From assembly GCF_001742165.1 (NCBI RefSeq), contig NZ_CP016444.1, forward strand, positions 620,001 through 684,000: DNA of 64,000 bases, written 5' to 3'. A program made the position numbers and the translations under genes. Positions 42,829-51,617 of this stretch are shown here, in pieces (the first letter of the stretch is position 1; each line of letters opens with the position of its first letter). The notes below the pieces were generated by a model. The model saw nothing but the letters and a program-made list of their open reading frames with translations, had not been told where the DNA came from and searched no databases. The DNA comes from Burkholderia stabilis (lineage in GTDB: Bacteria; Pseudomonadota; Gammaproteobacteria; Burkholderiales; Burkholderiaceae).

Positions 42829-43929
42829 TTATCCGCCGCGCTTGCGCCGCACGTCGCTCGGCGTGGTGCCGGTCCAGCGCTTGAACGCGTGGCGAAAGCC
42901 GACGGCGTCGCTGAAGCCGAGCGTCTGCGCGATGTCCTCGATGCTGAGCGTGGTCGTGCCGAGGTAGTCGATCGCGAGCGCCTTGCGCACGCTCGTCAGC
43001 AGTTCGCTGTATGACGTGCCTTCGGCTTCGAGCTTGCGGCGCAGCGTGCGCGACGTCATGCAGAGCATGTCCGCGATCGCGTCGATGTCCGGGAATTGCC
43101 CCGGCGTGCGCGTGAGTTCCTGCATCACGCGCCGCGTGATGCCCGACTGGCTGCGCAGTTCGTCGAGCAACTGCGCGCAGTGCGACGATACCTGCGCGGC
43201 CGTGATCGGGTTCGCGAGCTGCGGCGCGCGCGTCAGCCACGCGGCCGGGTAACTGAGCGCATGATGCGGCTGATCGAACGCGATCGGGCATTCGAGCGTG
43301 TCGGACAGCAGCGTCGCGTGCGGCGGCCGCGGCTGCGCGAACTGCGCGCGCGCCGGCACGCACCACGCCCCCATCACGTCCTTGATGATCGTCACGTGCA
43401 GCGAGAACTGCATGTCGATCAGGAAGCGGTACAGCGGTTCGTCGAGATCGGGCAGCGCGACTTCGTGCCGGTCCGGAAACAGCCACGACGCGGTGTCGCC
43501 CTGTTCGACCCAGCGGATCGCGAGCATGCCGTTCGCGAGCCGGTGATATTTGACGGCCGAATCGAACGCCTGCGCGAGCGATTCCGAGCACAGCATCGCG
43601 TAGCCGTACATGCCGTAGCTCGACGCATGCAGCCGGCGGCCGACCCGCACGCCGAAATCGGTGCCGTCGTAGCGGCGGATCGCGTTGCGTGCGGCGTCGA
43701 TGAACTGCAGCGTCGACGTCAGCGTGAACGGGTCCGCGACGGCGGCCGGCGTGAGGCCGGTGCCGTCGAGCACCGCGGCCGGATCGAGGCCGGCGTCCGC
43801 GGCCACGTCGAGCAGCACGGCCAGCTTGGCCGGCGAGAAGCGCGCCTCGCGCAACGCGTGGGCGGGCGTGGCGTCCGGCAGGCGGTCTGCACGGGCGGCG
43901 GTCGGGTTCAAGGGCGCACTGCGCGGCAT
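42829..43929 (-). CDS. AraC-family regulator (OruR/ArgR-like N-domain)
   Basis: 366 residues from the ATG at 43929 (MPRSAPLNPT, with AGGGAGT-like sequence nearby); upstream in-frame ATGs exist but precede low-similarity sequence. The N-terminal arabinose-binding-like domain (SPAKLAVLLDVAADAGLDPAAVLDGTGLT) is typical of OruR/virulence-type AraC proteins. The C-terminal double helix-turn-helix ends SIEDIAQTLGFSDAVGFRHAFKRWTGTTPSDVRRK. Its targets are unclear; the AhpD-like gene lies upstream on the same strand. Confidence 0.88.
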   Translation of the reverse strand: MPRSAPLNPTAARADRLPDATPAHALREARFSPAKLAVLLDVAADAGLDPAAVLDGTGLTPAAVADPFTLTSTLQFIDAARNAIRRYDGTDFGVRVGRRLHASSYGMYGYAMLCSESLAQAFDSAVKYHRLANGMLAIRWVEQGDTASWLFPDRHEVALPDLDEPLYRFLIDMQFSLHVTIIKDVMGAWCVPARAQFAQPRPPHATLLSDTLECPIAFDQPHHALSYPAAWLTRAPQLANPITAAQVSSHCAQLLDELRSQSGITRRVMQELTRTPGQFPDIDAIADMLCMTSRTLRRKLEAEGTSYSELLTSVRKALAIDYLGTTTLSIEDIAQTLGFSDAVGFRHAFKRWTGTTPSDVRRKRGG

Positions 43930-44026
43930 GAGGGAGTCCTGCGTCCGAATCGATATCGTTGACGGCACGCAATTCTGATCGGGAACGGTCCCATGCGCCA
44001 TAGGGTTCACCCTGACAGGCCGGCCT

Positions 44027-44046
44027 GCCCCCCGGTCCGGGGGGGC
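44027..44046 (-). terminator. GC-rich hairpin after the AhpD-like gene
   Basis: GCCCCCCGG and CCGGGGGGGC pair around a single T, a stem of about nine with one extra G, about 34 bases past the AhpD-like stop on the minus strand. Strong hairpin, no clear U-run. Confidence 0.35.
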
Positions 44047-44079
44047 TTCAGGCAACCTCAAACGGCTTCAGGTGCGGCG

Positions 44080-44535
44080 TCAGCCGGCCTGGAACACGCC
44101 GGCCTGCCACGCGAAGGGCTTCGCGAGGCGGTTCCATGTGTTGATCTGCGCGACGATCAGCGTGAGCGTCGCGAGTTCGTCGCGATCGAAGTGTTCGCGC
44201 GTCGCATCGACGAGTTCGTCGCCGATCGCGTGCTCGCTGATGAGCGTGAGCGCTTCGGCCCAGCGCAGCGCGGCCTGCTCCTTCGCGCTGTAGAGGTGGG
44301 GGGCTTCATGCCACACGGGCAGCAGGTTGTAGCGCAGCGGGTCTTCGCCCGCGTGAACGCCTTCCTTGATATGGCGGTCGAGACAGTATGCGCAGCCGTT
44401 CAGCTGCGACACGCGTGCGCGCACCAGTTCGACGAGCCTGAAGTCGTGGCCGGTATTGTTGGCGTATTCCTCGACGTTGAGCACGACGTCGAGCAGCCGG
44501 GCGGGGAGTTGTCCAAACGAGATGCGTTCTGGCAT
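44080..44535 (-). CDS. Carboxymuconolactone decarboxylase/AhpD-like protein
   Basis: 151 residues from the ATG at 44535 behind AAAGG. The AhpD-type redox motif is SQLNGCAYCLDRHIKEG (CxxC followed by His), the catalytic pair of alkylhydroperoxidase-D-like proteins. A conserved WAEALTLI block follows. Such proteins either relay electrons to peroxidases or act on small electrophiles. It stands alone between an AraC regulator and a HAD phosphatase, so its partner is unknown. Confidence 0.88.
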   Translation of the reverse strand: MPERISFGQLPARLLDVVLNVEEYANNTGHDFRLVELVRARVSQLNGCAYCLDRHIKEGVHAGEDPLRYNLLPVWHEAPHLYSAKEQAALRWAEALTLISEHAIGDELVDATREHFDRDELATLTLIVAQINTWNRLAKPFAWQAGVFQAG

Positions 44536-44876
44536 GGCGACTGACCTTTGAGCGGATGGAACAGGATCGTTGCAGGAATGGGTCGTGTTTCCGCTCCCGA
44601 TTCGGCATGCTGCCGCGATCGGCGGCAGGTATGCAGTCATCCTGATTAAACGGCGATTGGATCCACCGGTGCGATCGTGCGGTGCGGCGGGCGTGATCCG
44701 TTGTGCGGATACGCCGGCGCGACGGGCGGCGGTGCGCGGCACGTTCGGCCGCGGCGAACCGGAAGCGAAGCGATCCTATCAGGCGACGCCGGCGGCCGGA
44801 ATGACCGAATCCCGCATGTTGTTCATGCTGCCGCGACGATAGTCGGCATGCCGCGAACCGGTTCGCGGCGCGGCGA
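44536..44876. other. 341-bp gap with a perfect 20-bp palindrome
   Basis: No gene is supported here. Near its right end GCCGCGAACCGGTTCGCGGC (44850-44869) is a perfect palindrome, 7 bases past the stop of the minus-strand HAD gene. It is a probable terminator or mRNA-end structure for that gene. The left part holds the promoter of the AhpD-like gene. Confidence 0.4.
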
Positions 44877-45668
44877 TCAGCCGTGCGGGTCCGGACGGCC
44901 GCGCAGGATCGCGTCGGCGAACTCGACGAAGCCGCTGCCGCCCGGGCCGTTCGTGATCCAGCGCGGCGGGACGGGCAACTGCGGCAGATAGTCGACCACC
45001 GTGCTCATGCCGGCCGTGTGCGTGAAGTAGCCGAACATCGGCGCGTCGTTGGTGGAATCGCCGGAATAGGCGACGCAATCGGGCGCCGCGCCGGCGTCGA
45101 CGCCGAACGTATCGGACAACACGCGCAACGACATCGACAGCTTGTCGTATCCGCCGACCCACCCGAGGATCCACAGGTTGTTGACGGTCGCGTCCGCGCC
45201 GGCCGCGACGAGCGCGTCGAGTATCCGGTTGTCCTGCTCGCCGCCGGTGCGCGCATAGGCGAGCGACGTCAGCCGGAAAGCCTGGTCGTCGGCCTGGCGC
45301 GCGGCGGGCACGGCTGCTTCGACGCGCCGTGCAATGCGCCGGAGTGCGTCGCGCGCGCCGTCGAGCGCATCGCCTGCGTGCCAGTCACGGCGGTCGACGC
45401 CGTGCCCGTCCGGGCTGCGGCGGAGGAAGAGCCCGCCGTTTTCCGCGATCACGCCGTCGACCGGCCACATGCGCGCCATCTGGTCGCACCAGCCGGCCGG
45501 CGCGGCGGTGACGGGAATCACGGCGATGCCGTGCGCCTGCAGGCGTTCGAGCGCCGCGTAGGTGCGGGCGGCGAGGCGGCCCCGATGGGTCAGGGTCTCG
45601 TCCATGTCGGTCAGCAGGAAGCGCACGGACGAGAAGGCTTCGGCCGGGGCCAGGGAGAGCGGCTGCAT
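44877..45668 (-). CDS. HAD-superfamily (Cof/IIB-type) hydrolase
   Basis: 263 residues. Motif I LLTDMDETLTHRGRL carries the nucleophile and acid Asp pair, motif II is IPVTAAPAGW, and the final motif YSGDSTNDAPMFGYF holds the Mg-binding aspartates. The large insert between them is the type II cap of the Cof-like subgroup. It resembles mannosyl-3-phosphoglycerate or sucrose-type sugar phosphatases in general form; the substrate is not predictable. A palindromic hairpin follows its stop. Confidence 0.85.
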   Translation of the reverse strand: MQPLSLAPAEAFSSVRFLLTDMDETLTHRGRLAARTYAALERLQAHGIAVIPVTAAPAGWCDQMARMWPVDGVIAENGGLFLRRSPDGHGVDRRDWHAGDALDGARDALRRIARRVEAAVPAARQADDQAFRLTSLAYARTGGEQDNRILDALVAAGADATVNNLWILGWVGGYDKLSMSLRVLSDTFGVDAGAAPDCVAYSGDSTNDAPMFGYFTHTAGMSTVVDYLPQLPVPPRWITNGPGGSGFVEFADAILRGRPDPHG

Positions 45669-45969
45669 CGTCTCGACGGATGAATGAAGAGCGCCGATTA
45701 TGAAGAACGGCGCCGGGCAGCGCTATGCCGCTTGGTGCTTAGCAATTCGCGCGACGGAATATGCGGCGCGGCGGGGGCGGACGAAGTTGCCTGGACAGGC
45801 GCGCGCACGCGCGTGTCCGTTTCGATCATCTTTTCGGCCGCCCGGATCATTTTCAAAGCGCGCCGCGCGGGCGATAGTCGCCGATCAGGCGACGGCCCGC
45901 GTCCTTCCGGCGTGCAGGCCGCCGTGCGAACGGCGCGCGGCCTGCGCGCCGTCCCCCGTGGAGTGAGAC
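45669..45969. other. Divergent spacer between HAD and acyl-CoA synthetase genes
   Basis: About 300 bases between two divergent start codons, holding the promoters of both; no gene, no clear operator. The synthetase has GTGGAGTGAGAC as its ribosome site at the right end. Confidence 0.35.
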
Positions 45970-47604
45970 ATGACGAACAGACACTGGACCGGGTCGTATG
46001 GCTCGATCCCCGCCGAGATCGACGCCGATCGCTTTCCCTCCGTCAGCGCGTTGCTGGACGACGCGATGCGCCGCTTTGCCGATCGTCCCGCCTTCCGCGC
46101 GTTCGGCCGCACGCTCACCTATGCCGAGGTCGACCGCCTGTCGACCTCGCTGGCCGCGTACCTGCAGCAGGTCGTCGGGGTGCGCAAGGGCGATCGCGTG
46201 GCCGTGATGCTGCCCAACGTGCTCGCGTTTCCGGTCGTGTTCGTCGCCGTCGCGAAGATCGGCGCGATCCAGGTCAACGTGAACCCGCACTACACCGCAC
46301 GCGAACTCGAGCATCAGCTCAACGACGCGGGCGTCGAGGTGGCCGTCGTGTGCGGCGGGTCGATGGGCACGTTCGCCGACGTGGTCGGCGGCACGCGCGT
46401 GCGCACCGTGCTGAGCGTGGGGCGCGGCGATCTCGGCGTCGTCGATGCGCCGGCCGGCGCGTGCGACGCGCTGCCGCCCGGTTCGATCCCGCTCGCGGAC
46501 GCCATTGCCGCTGGCGCGACGCGCGCGTTCGAACCGGTCGAGCTGGGCGGCGCGGACCTGCTGCTGCTGCAATACACGGGCGGCACGACCGGATTGTCGA
46601 AGGGCGCGGCGCTGTCGCACCGCAACCTCGTCGCGAACATCGAACAGTTCGGGGCGATCGTGCCGGCCGCGCGCGCGCCGGGCGAGGAGGTCGTCGTCAC
46701 GGCGATCCCGCTGTACCACATCTTCGCGCTGACGGTGAACTTCCTGTCCTACTTCGCGATCGGCGCCGAGAACTGGCTCGTCGCGAACCCGCGCGACATG
46801 GATGCGTTCATCGACGTGCTGAAGGCGGCGCGGCCGACGGTGTTCGTCGGCGTGAACACGCTGTACGCGGGGCTTGCCGGCCATCCGGCTCTGAAGGAAG
46901 TCGATTGGTCGCGGCTGAAGCTGTCGGCCGGCGGCGGCGCGGCGGTGATCGACGTGATCTCGTCGCGCTGGAAGGCCGTGACGGGCAACTTCATCCGCGA
47001 AGGGTACGGGCTGTCGGAAACGTCGCCAGTCGTGTCGTTCAATCCGCAATCCATCGATACGTTCACGGGCACCACGGGCCTGCCGCTGCCGTCGACCGAC
47101 GTGAAGCTGCTCGACGACCAGGATCGCGAGGCGGCGATCGGCGAGGCGGGCGAGATCTGCGTGAAGGGGCCGCAGGTGATGACCGGCTACTGGCAGAAGC
47201 CGGAAGCGAACGCGGCCGCGTTCACCGCGGACGGTTATTTCCGCACCGGCGACGTCGGCGTGTTCGACGAAGCCGGCTTCCTGCGGATCGTCGACCGCAA
47301 GAAGGACATGATCATCGTGTCGGGCTTCAACGTGTACCCGAACGAGGTGGAAGCGGTCGCGACCGCGCTGCCGGGCGTCGCCGAATGCGCGTGCATCGGC
47401 GCGCCGGACGCGCGCACGGGCGAGGCCGTCAAGCTGTTCGTGGTGCTGGCGCCGGATGCGGAGGTGACGGAAGCGCAACTCGTCGCGCATTGCCGCGAGA
47501 GCCTCGCGGCCTACAAGGTGCCGAAGATCGTCCGCTTCGTCGACCGGCTGCCGAAGTCGACGGTCGGCAAGATCCTGCGCCGGGAACTCAGCCGCACCGA
47601 CTGA
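45970..47604 (+). CDS. Fatty acyl-CoA/AMP-forming synthetase (FadD-like)
   Basis: 544 residues, ANL superfamily. The P-loop-like A3 motif is LLLLQYTGGTTGLSKGAALSH, followed by EGYGLSETSPVV (A5), YFRTGDVGVFDEAGFLRIVDRKKDMIIVSGFNVYPNEVE (A7-A8) and the catalytic Lys in PKSTVGKILRREL. It activates a carboxylic acid, most likely a medium or long fatty acid, to its acyl-CoA. The stop overlaps the codon at which the AraC regulator frame opens, so the two may be cotranscribed. Confidence 0.9.
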   Translation: MTNRHWTGSYGSIPAEIDADRFPSVSALLDDAMRRFADRPAFRAFGRTLTYAEVDRLSTSLAAYLQQVVGVRKGDRVAVMLPNVLAFPVVFVAVAKIGAIQVNVNPHYTARELEHQLNDAGVEVAVVCGGSMGTFADVVGGTRVRTVLSVGRGDLGVVDAPAGACDALPPGSIPLADAIAAGATRAFEPVELGGADLLLLQYTGGTTGLSKGAALSHRNLVANIEQFGAIVPAARAPGEEVVVTAIPLYHIFALTVNFLSYFAIGAENWLVANPRDMDAFIDVLKAARPTVFVGVNTLYAGLAGHPALKEVDWSRLKLSAGGGAAVIDVISSRWKAVTGNFIREGYGLSETSPVVSFNPQSIDTFTGTTGLPLPSTDVKLLDDQDREAAIGEAGEICVKGPQVMTGYWQKPEANAAAFTADGYFRTGDVGVFDEAGFLRIVDRKKDMIIVSGFNVYPNEVEAVATALPGVAECACIGAPDARTGEAVKLFVVLAPDAEVTEAQLVAHCRESLAAYKVPKIVRFVDRLPKSTVGKILRRELSRTD

Positions 47605-47708
47605 TGGCGCCGACGCGCCGCGCTGCCGTTGCCGCGCGGCCCGGCGCGCCGAAGGCCCCGAAGGTGACGCTCAAGTACAATGCGAGCGGTTCGATCGACG
47701 GGGACGCG

Positions 47709-48755
47709 ATGACCGGTTCAGATTCACCTTCCGCCCAGCCCGGGCGTGCGCTGCCGTCGCCGAGCGCGACGGTGCCGATCTCGCTCGTCAACGGCTTCCT
47801 CGCGAGCGCGGGCGTGCAGCGCGACGTGGTCGAACGCTACCTGCGCGGGGCCGGCATTCCGATCGAGCTGCTCGGCGAGCCGCATGCGCGCGTGACGGAG
47901 GAGCAGTTCTCGACGCTGTACCGCACGCTCGCGATCGACCTCGACGACGAGATGCCCGGCATCTTCTCGCGCCCGCTGCGCGGCGGCACGCTGAAGTACC
48001 TGTGCCTGAGCCTGCTCGATGCGCGCAACCTCGAAACGGCGCAGCATCGTTTCGGCCAGTTCTTCCATATCCTGCTCGACGATTTCTTCGTCGAATCGAA
48101 GCGCGACGGGCTCGTCGCGCAGGTGCTGCTGCGCCCGAACGACGCGATCGGCCCGATCGGCGCGCTCGGCCAGGAGCTGATGCTCAAGCTCGTGCACGGC
48201 GTGTGCTCCTGGCTGATCGGGCAGAAAATTCCGCTGCTGCAGATCGAGTTCGCATGCCCGCGGCCGCGTCACGCGGTCGACCACCTGTACTTCTTCACCG
48301 GCTCCGTACGGTTCGATTGCGAGCGCACGCTGATGCGCTTCAGCGCGGACTATCTCGACGCGCCGATCCGGCAGAGCAAGCGCAACCTGCGCAAGTTTCT
48401 CGCGCGGGCGCCGGGCGACTGGATCTTCGAATCGTTCAGCGAGCAGCTCGTGTGCCATCGCGTGCGGCAATACCTGTCGGGGGCGCTGCCCGACCTGCCG
48501 GCGATCGATCAGGCGGCCGAGCACCTGCATTGTTCGGTGCGCACGTTGAGCCGCCATCTGGCCGCCGAAGGGACGACGTTCCAGGTGCTGAAGGACGAGC
48601 TGCGGCGCGACATCGCGATCCAGCGGCTCACCGACACGCCCGACACGATCGCGGCGATCGGCGCCGATATCGGCTTCGACGATCCGAGCGCGTTTCATCG
48701 CGCGTTCCGGCACTGGACGGGCAGTACGCCGGGGACTTACCGGCGGCGCGCCTGA
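47709..48755 (+). CDS. AraC-family regulator downstream of the acyl-CoA synthetase
   Basis: 348 residues from the ATG at 47709 (MTGSDSPSA); an ATG at 47604 overlapping the synthetase stop would add 35 basic, low-complexity residues. N-terminal arabinose-binding-like domain (SLVNGFLASAGVQRDVVERYLRGAGI), C-terminal AraC helix-turn-helix (AAEHLHCSVRTLSRHLAAEGTTFQVLKDELRRDIAIQRL and DIGFDDPSAFHRAFRHWTGSTPGTYRR). It probably regulates the fatty-acid activation gene it follows. Confidence 0.88.
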   Translation: MTGSDSPSAQPGRALPSPSATVPISLVNGFLASAGVQRDVVERYLRGAGIPIELLGEPHARVTEEQFSTLYRTLAIDLDDEMPGIFSRPLRGGTLKYLCLSLLDARNLETAQHRFGQFFHILLDDFFVESKRDGLVAQVLLRPNDAIGPIGALGQELMLKLVHGVCSWLIGQKIPLLQIEFACPRPRHAVDHLYFFTGSVRFDCERTLMRFSADYLDAPIRQSKRNLRKFLARAPGDWIFESFSEQLVCHRVRQYLSGALPDLPAIDQAAEHLHCSVRTLSRHLAAEGTTFQVLKDELRRDIAIQRLTDTPDTIAAIGADIGFDDPSAFHRAFRHWTGSTPGTYRRRA

Positions 48756-48768
48756 CGCGCCGCACGGA

Positions 48769-48846
48769 CGGTTCCCATAACCGGCTCCCTTCGCCGGTTC
48801 CCATGGATGGCTTCCTTCACCGGTTCCCATGGCCGGCTCCCGTTGG
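48769..48846. repeat. Three tandem 26-bp imperfect repeats
   Basis: Three consecutive units of exactly 26 bp start at 48769, 48795 and 48821, each beginning CGGTTCCCAT and followed by a related GGCTyCC-type half. They lie between the convergent AraC and PPTase-like genes, outside any coding region. A partial further unit may follow. They could be a minisatellite-like array, a protein-binding array or a transcription-end element. Confidence 0.7.
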
Positions 48847-48900
48847 CGGGTCCGTGGAGGGAACGAAGCGTGCCGTCAAGCGCGGGCACGAGCCGGGTGG

Positions 48901-49641
48901 TTATCCGGCCGCAACGGATTCCGGCACGTTCAACGAGCCTGCCGTTCGCGCGCGCTGCTTGCCGACGGTCGGCCAGTCTCCGCGCTCGCCGCGCCAACCC
49001 ACCGCATGGACCCGCGCGATGTGGCGGGCGGCAACGGTCGCCGCGCAGGCCGGGCCGGACAGCGGGATATCCAGCAGGCACCAGTTGCCGGCATACGGCG
49101 TGACGACTTCGCGGAACGGCTCCGCTGACAGTTCCAGCGATCGAGGCGTCGCGCCGTGTCCGATCCCGCACGCATCCGTGAGGCTGTCCAGCCGAAGCCG
49201 GTTGCGGGCCAGCGGATCGGCGAACGCGCTGTCCTGGGCCATGCCCAGTCCGACGGGGCCTTCGGCGATCGCGATGACGATCCAGATACCCGCATAGCCG
49301 ACCACGACGTCGATCCCGTCCAGCCGGTCGCAATCCGCGACCGCGACATGGCCGGAATCGCGTTCGATCAGTTTCAACGCGTTGGCGGCGCGGCCGGCCA
49401 GCGTCCCGAGAATGGCGCGCAGGGCCGCGCGGCCGATCGCGAACCGCCGGCCGTGCGCGCGATTGGGATGCATCCGCGCGCGCCTGAGTTCGGCCTTCGA
49501 CAGGCACAGATGGCCTTGCTCGCTGGTCATCATTTGCCATTCGCCGCGCAGTCGCCACAGCAGGAGCTCGCCCGGGCGAGGGCGCCGCGACGGACAGGAC
49601 GCCAGCGCGAGCGAGCGCGTGATCGTCAGCGCGGGCGTCAT
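48901..49641 (-). CDS. Degenerate phosphopantetheinyl-transferase-like protein
   Basis: 246 residues. The N-terminal half follows the Sfp-type pattern (LSKAELRRARMHPNRAHGRRFAIGRAALRAILG; compare VLSDAEWARAR...RARFVAGRAFVRRALG in the transferase at 22099). The catalytic core is not conserved: the expected GVDIE is replaced by GLGMAQDS and no WxxKEA motif is present. So the protein is either a remnant or a homologue that has taken another role. It overlaps the upstream hypothetical gene by 4 bases, so the two are coupled. Function uncertain. Confidence 0.5.
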   Translation of the reverse strand: MTPALTITRSLALASCPSRRPRPGELLLWRLRGEWQMMTSEQGHLCLSKAELRRARMHPNRAHGRRFAIGRAALRAILGTLAGRAANALKLIERDSGHVAVADCDRLDGIDVVVGYAGIWIVIAIAEGPVGLGMAQDSAFADPLARNRLRLDSLTDACGIGHGATPRSLELSAEPFREVVTPYAGNWCLLDIPLSGPACAATVAARHIARVHAVGWRGERGDWPTVGKQRARTAGSLNVPESVAAG

Positions 49642-50072
49642 GCGCCGGGGCCGGACGTCGCGGTTTCCGGACGCTGCCGCGTGAGCCGGGCAGCGAGCGA
49701 AACGGCCTGTCCGAACGACGCCACCGCGTGATGAGGAATCCCGAAAGCCTTCACCGCGATCTCACCTTGCGCGGCCACTTCCGCGCGCCGGCCGGGATCG
49801 GGCTCGACGCTGACGAGCGCCTTGCAGACGGCGCCGAGCGCTTCCTTGTTCTGCTTCAGCCACACCGCGCGATGCTTGCGGTCGTCGTGGGTCTCGTCGG
49901 CATCGAGCTCGACGTACACGACGACGAACGGCTCGCCGTGACGCATCAACGCGTCGATTTCGCCTTCCCAGCGAGGTGCGTAGCCCGGTGTCGCGTGTTC
50001 GGGGCGAAACACGCAGACCGGAAAGAGCTGGATGTCGTGTAACGCGAAATCATTCGGATTGAGAGCAGGCAT
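49638..50072 (-). CDS. Hypothetical 144-residue protein
   Basis: From the ATG at 50072 (MPALNPNDFALHDI). Not recognised. It contains FPVCVFRPEHATPGYAPRWE, an acidic strand-like block FVVVYVELDADETHDDRK, then helical segments with NKEALGAVCKALVSVEPDPG and a C-terminal region rich in Ala. The strand-helix alternation suggests a small alpha/beta domain such as a STAS-like fold, but no signature is seen. It overlaps the start of the PPTase-like gene and follows the efflux operon by 58 bp, on the same strand. Confidence 0.6.
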   Translation of the reverse strand: MPALNPNDFALHDIQLFPVCVFRPEHATPGYAPRWEGEIDALMRHGEPFVVVYVELDADETHDDRKHRAVWLKQNKEALGAVCKALVSVEPDPGRRAEVAAQGEIAVKAFGIPHHAVASFGQAVSLAARLTRQRPETATSGPGA

Positions 50073-50130
50073 CGAGGGTTCTCCGGTGGATGAGCGACGC
50101 CGAAGCGTCGGGAAGGCGGCAGGGTGGCGT

Positions 50131-51606
50131 TCAATGCGTGCTCGCCGGTGTCGCATCGGTTTGCGCGACCGGCGGTTCGTCCCGCCAGCCGACGCCGAGC
50201 GACTTGTAGAGGGCGATCGCGCCTTGCACCTGTGCCAGCCGGCTGAGCGCGAGCGCATCGCGGGCGCGGTACGTCGCGCGCTGTGCCGTGAGCACCGACA
50301 GGTATTCGCCGAGGCCGTTGCGGTACAGCCGCGTCGCGCGCGACTGCGCGTCCTGGCTGCTGTCGACCGCCGCGGCGAGCGCGGCCTGCCGGTCGCGTGC
50401 GGCGCCGATCGCGGCCAGTGCGTCCTCCACGTCGCGAAACGCGACGCGGATGCGCTGCTCGTACGCGAGTTGCGCGGCCGCGGCGGCGGCTCGCGCGGCG
50501 TCGACGCCGGCCTTCGCGCGGCCGCCGTCGTACAGCGTCTGCGTGCCGTCGAGTGCGACCGACCACGCGACGCTCGCGCCGGTGAACAGATCCTGCACGA
50601 GGCTCGCCGTCGTGCCGAGGCTCAGCGGAATCGCGAAATGCGGAAACTGCTCGGCGCGCGCGACGCCGATCCGTGCGGTCGCGGCGGCCAGCCGCCGTTC
50701 GGCGGCGCGAATGTCGGGGCGCTCGCGGATCACGTCCGACGGCAGCGTGACGGGCAACGTCGGTGCGACCGGCAACGTCGCGCCGGGCGCGCTCAGCGCG
50801 TCGCGCAGCGTTCCCGGAAAACCGCCGACGAGCACGCCGATCGCATACGCGAGCCGCGCGACGTCCTGGTGCAGCGGCGGCAATGCGGCCTGCGCAAGCT
50901 GCAGCTCGGCACGGGCCTGCGCGACCGCGAACGACGTGCCGAGGCCGCGCCGGTTCGAGCGCTCGGTCAGCCGCCGCGTGGCGTCGAGGCTCGCGACGTT
51001 GTCCGTCGCGATCCGCAGCCGTTCCTGGGTTGCGCGCAGCGCCGCGTAATCCGACGCGAGTTCGGCCAGCAGGCTCACGAGGATCGCGTGGCGATCGTCG
51101 TCGAGCGCGTCGACCTGCGCATCGGCCGATTCGACCGCGCGGCGCGTGCCGCCGAACAGGTCGAGTTCCCACGACGCGTCGAGGCCGATCCGGTAGGTGC
51201 GCGACTGGCCGATCCCGGGGGGCCAGTCGAGCGCGCGCGACGAGCGTAGCGCATCGGCGTTCCCGCCCGCGCTCACGGTCGGACCGAGCCGGCTCGCGAT
51301 CTGGTCGCGTTCGGCGCGCGCCTGCAGCAGCCGCTCGCGCGCGATCGCGAGATCCTGGTTGTGCGCGATCGCCTGCGCGACCAGCGCGTCGAGCTGCGCA
51401 TCGCCGAACGAGCGCCACCAGTTCTGCAGTCGTGCGGGGTCGGCCTGCATCGTGTCGCGCGGCGCGATCCAGCCGAACGGGTGCACGGGCTGCGGCGCCG
51501 TATAGTCGGGGCCGACCGTCGTGCACGCGGCCAGCGCGCACGCGCATGCCGCGACGAGGACGGTCGCGCGCCGCGTCGCGCGCAGCGGAGGGAACGGGCA
51601 TCGCAT
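50131..51606 (-). CDS. Outer-membrane efflux lipoprotein (NodT/OprM family)
   Basis: 491 residues from the ATG at 51606. Lipobox in ACALAACTTVGPDY with the GPDYTAP motif, then two TolC-type repeats (WELDLFGGTRRAVESADAQVDAL; RPDIRAAERRLAAATARIGVARAEQFPHF) and the closing QRATYRARDALALSRLAQVQGAIALYKSLGVGW. It completes an Aae/EmrAB-style export system with the genes at 51618-54843. Such three-part systems with a FUSC protein export hydroxybenzoates and similar acids across both membranes. Confidence 0.92.
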   Translation of the reverse strand: MRCPFPPLRATRRATVLVAACACALAACTTVGPDYTAPQPVHPFGWIAPRDTMQADPARLQNWWRSFGDAQLDALVAQAIAHNQDLAIARERLLQARAERDQIASRLGPTVSAGGNADALRSSRALDWPPGIGQSRTYRIGLDASWELDLFGGTRRAVESADAQVDALDDDRHAILVSLLAELASDYAALRATQERLRIATDNVASLDATRRLTERSNRRGLGTSFAVAQARAELQLAQAALPPLHQDVARLAYAIGVLVGGFPGTLRDALSAPGATLPVAPTLPVTLPSDVIRERPDIRAAERRLAAATARIGVARAEQFPHFAIPLSLGTTASLVQDLFTGASVAWSVALDGTQTLYDGGRAKAGVDAARAAAAAAQLAYEQRIRVAFRDVEDALAAIGAARDRQAALAAAVDSSQDAQSRATRLYRNGLGEYLSVLTAQRATYRARDALALSRLAQVQGAIALYKSLGVGWRDEPPVAQTDATPASTH

Positions 51607-51617
51607 CGTCGCCTCCC

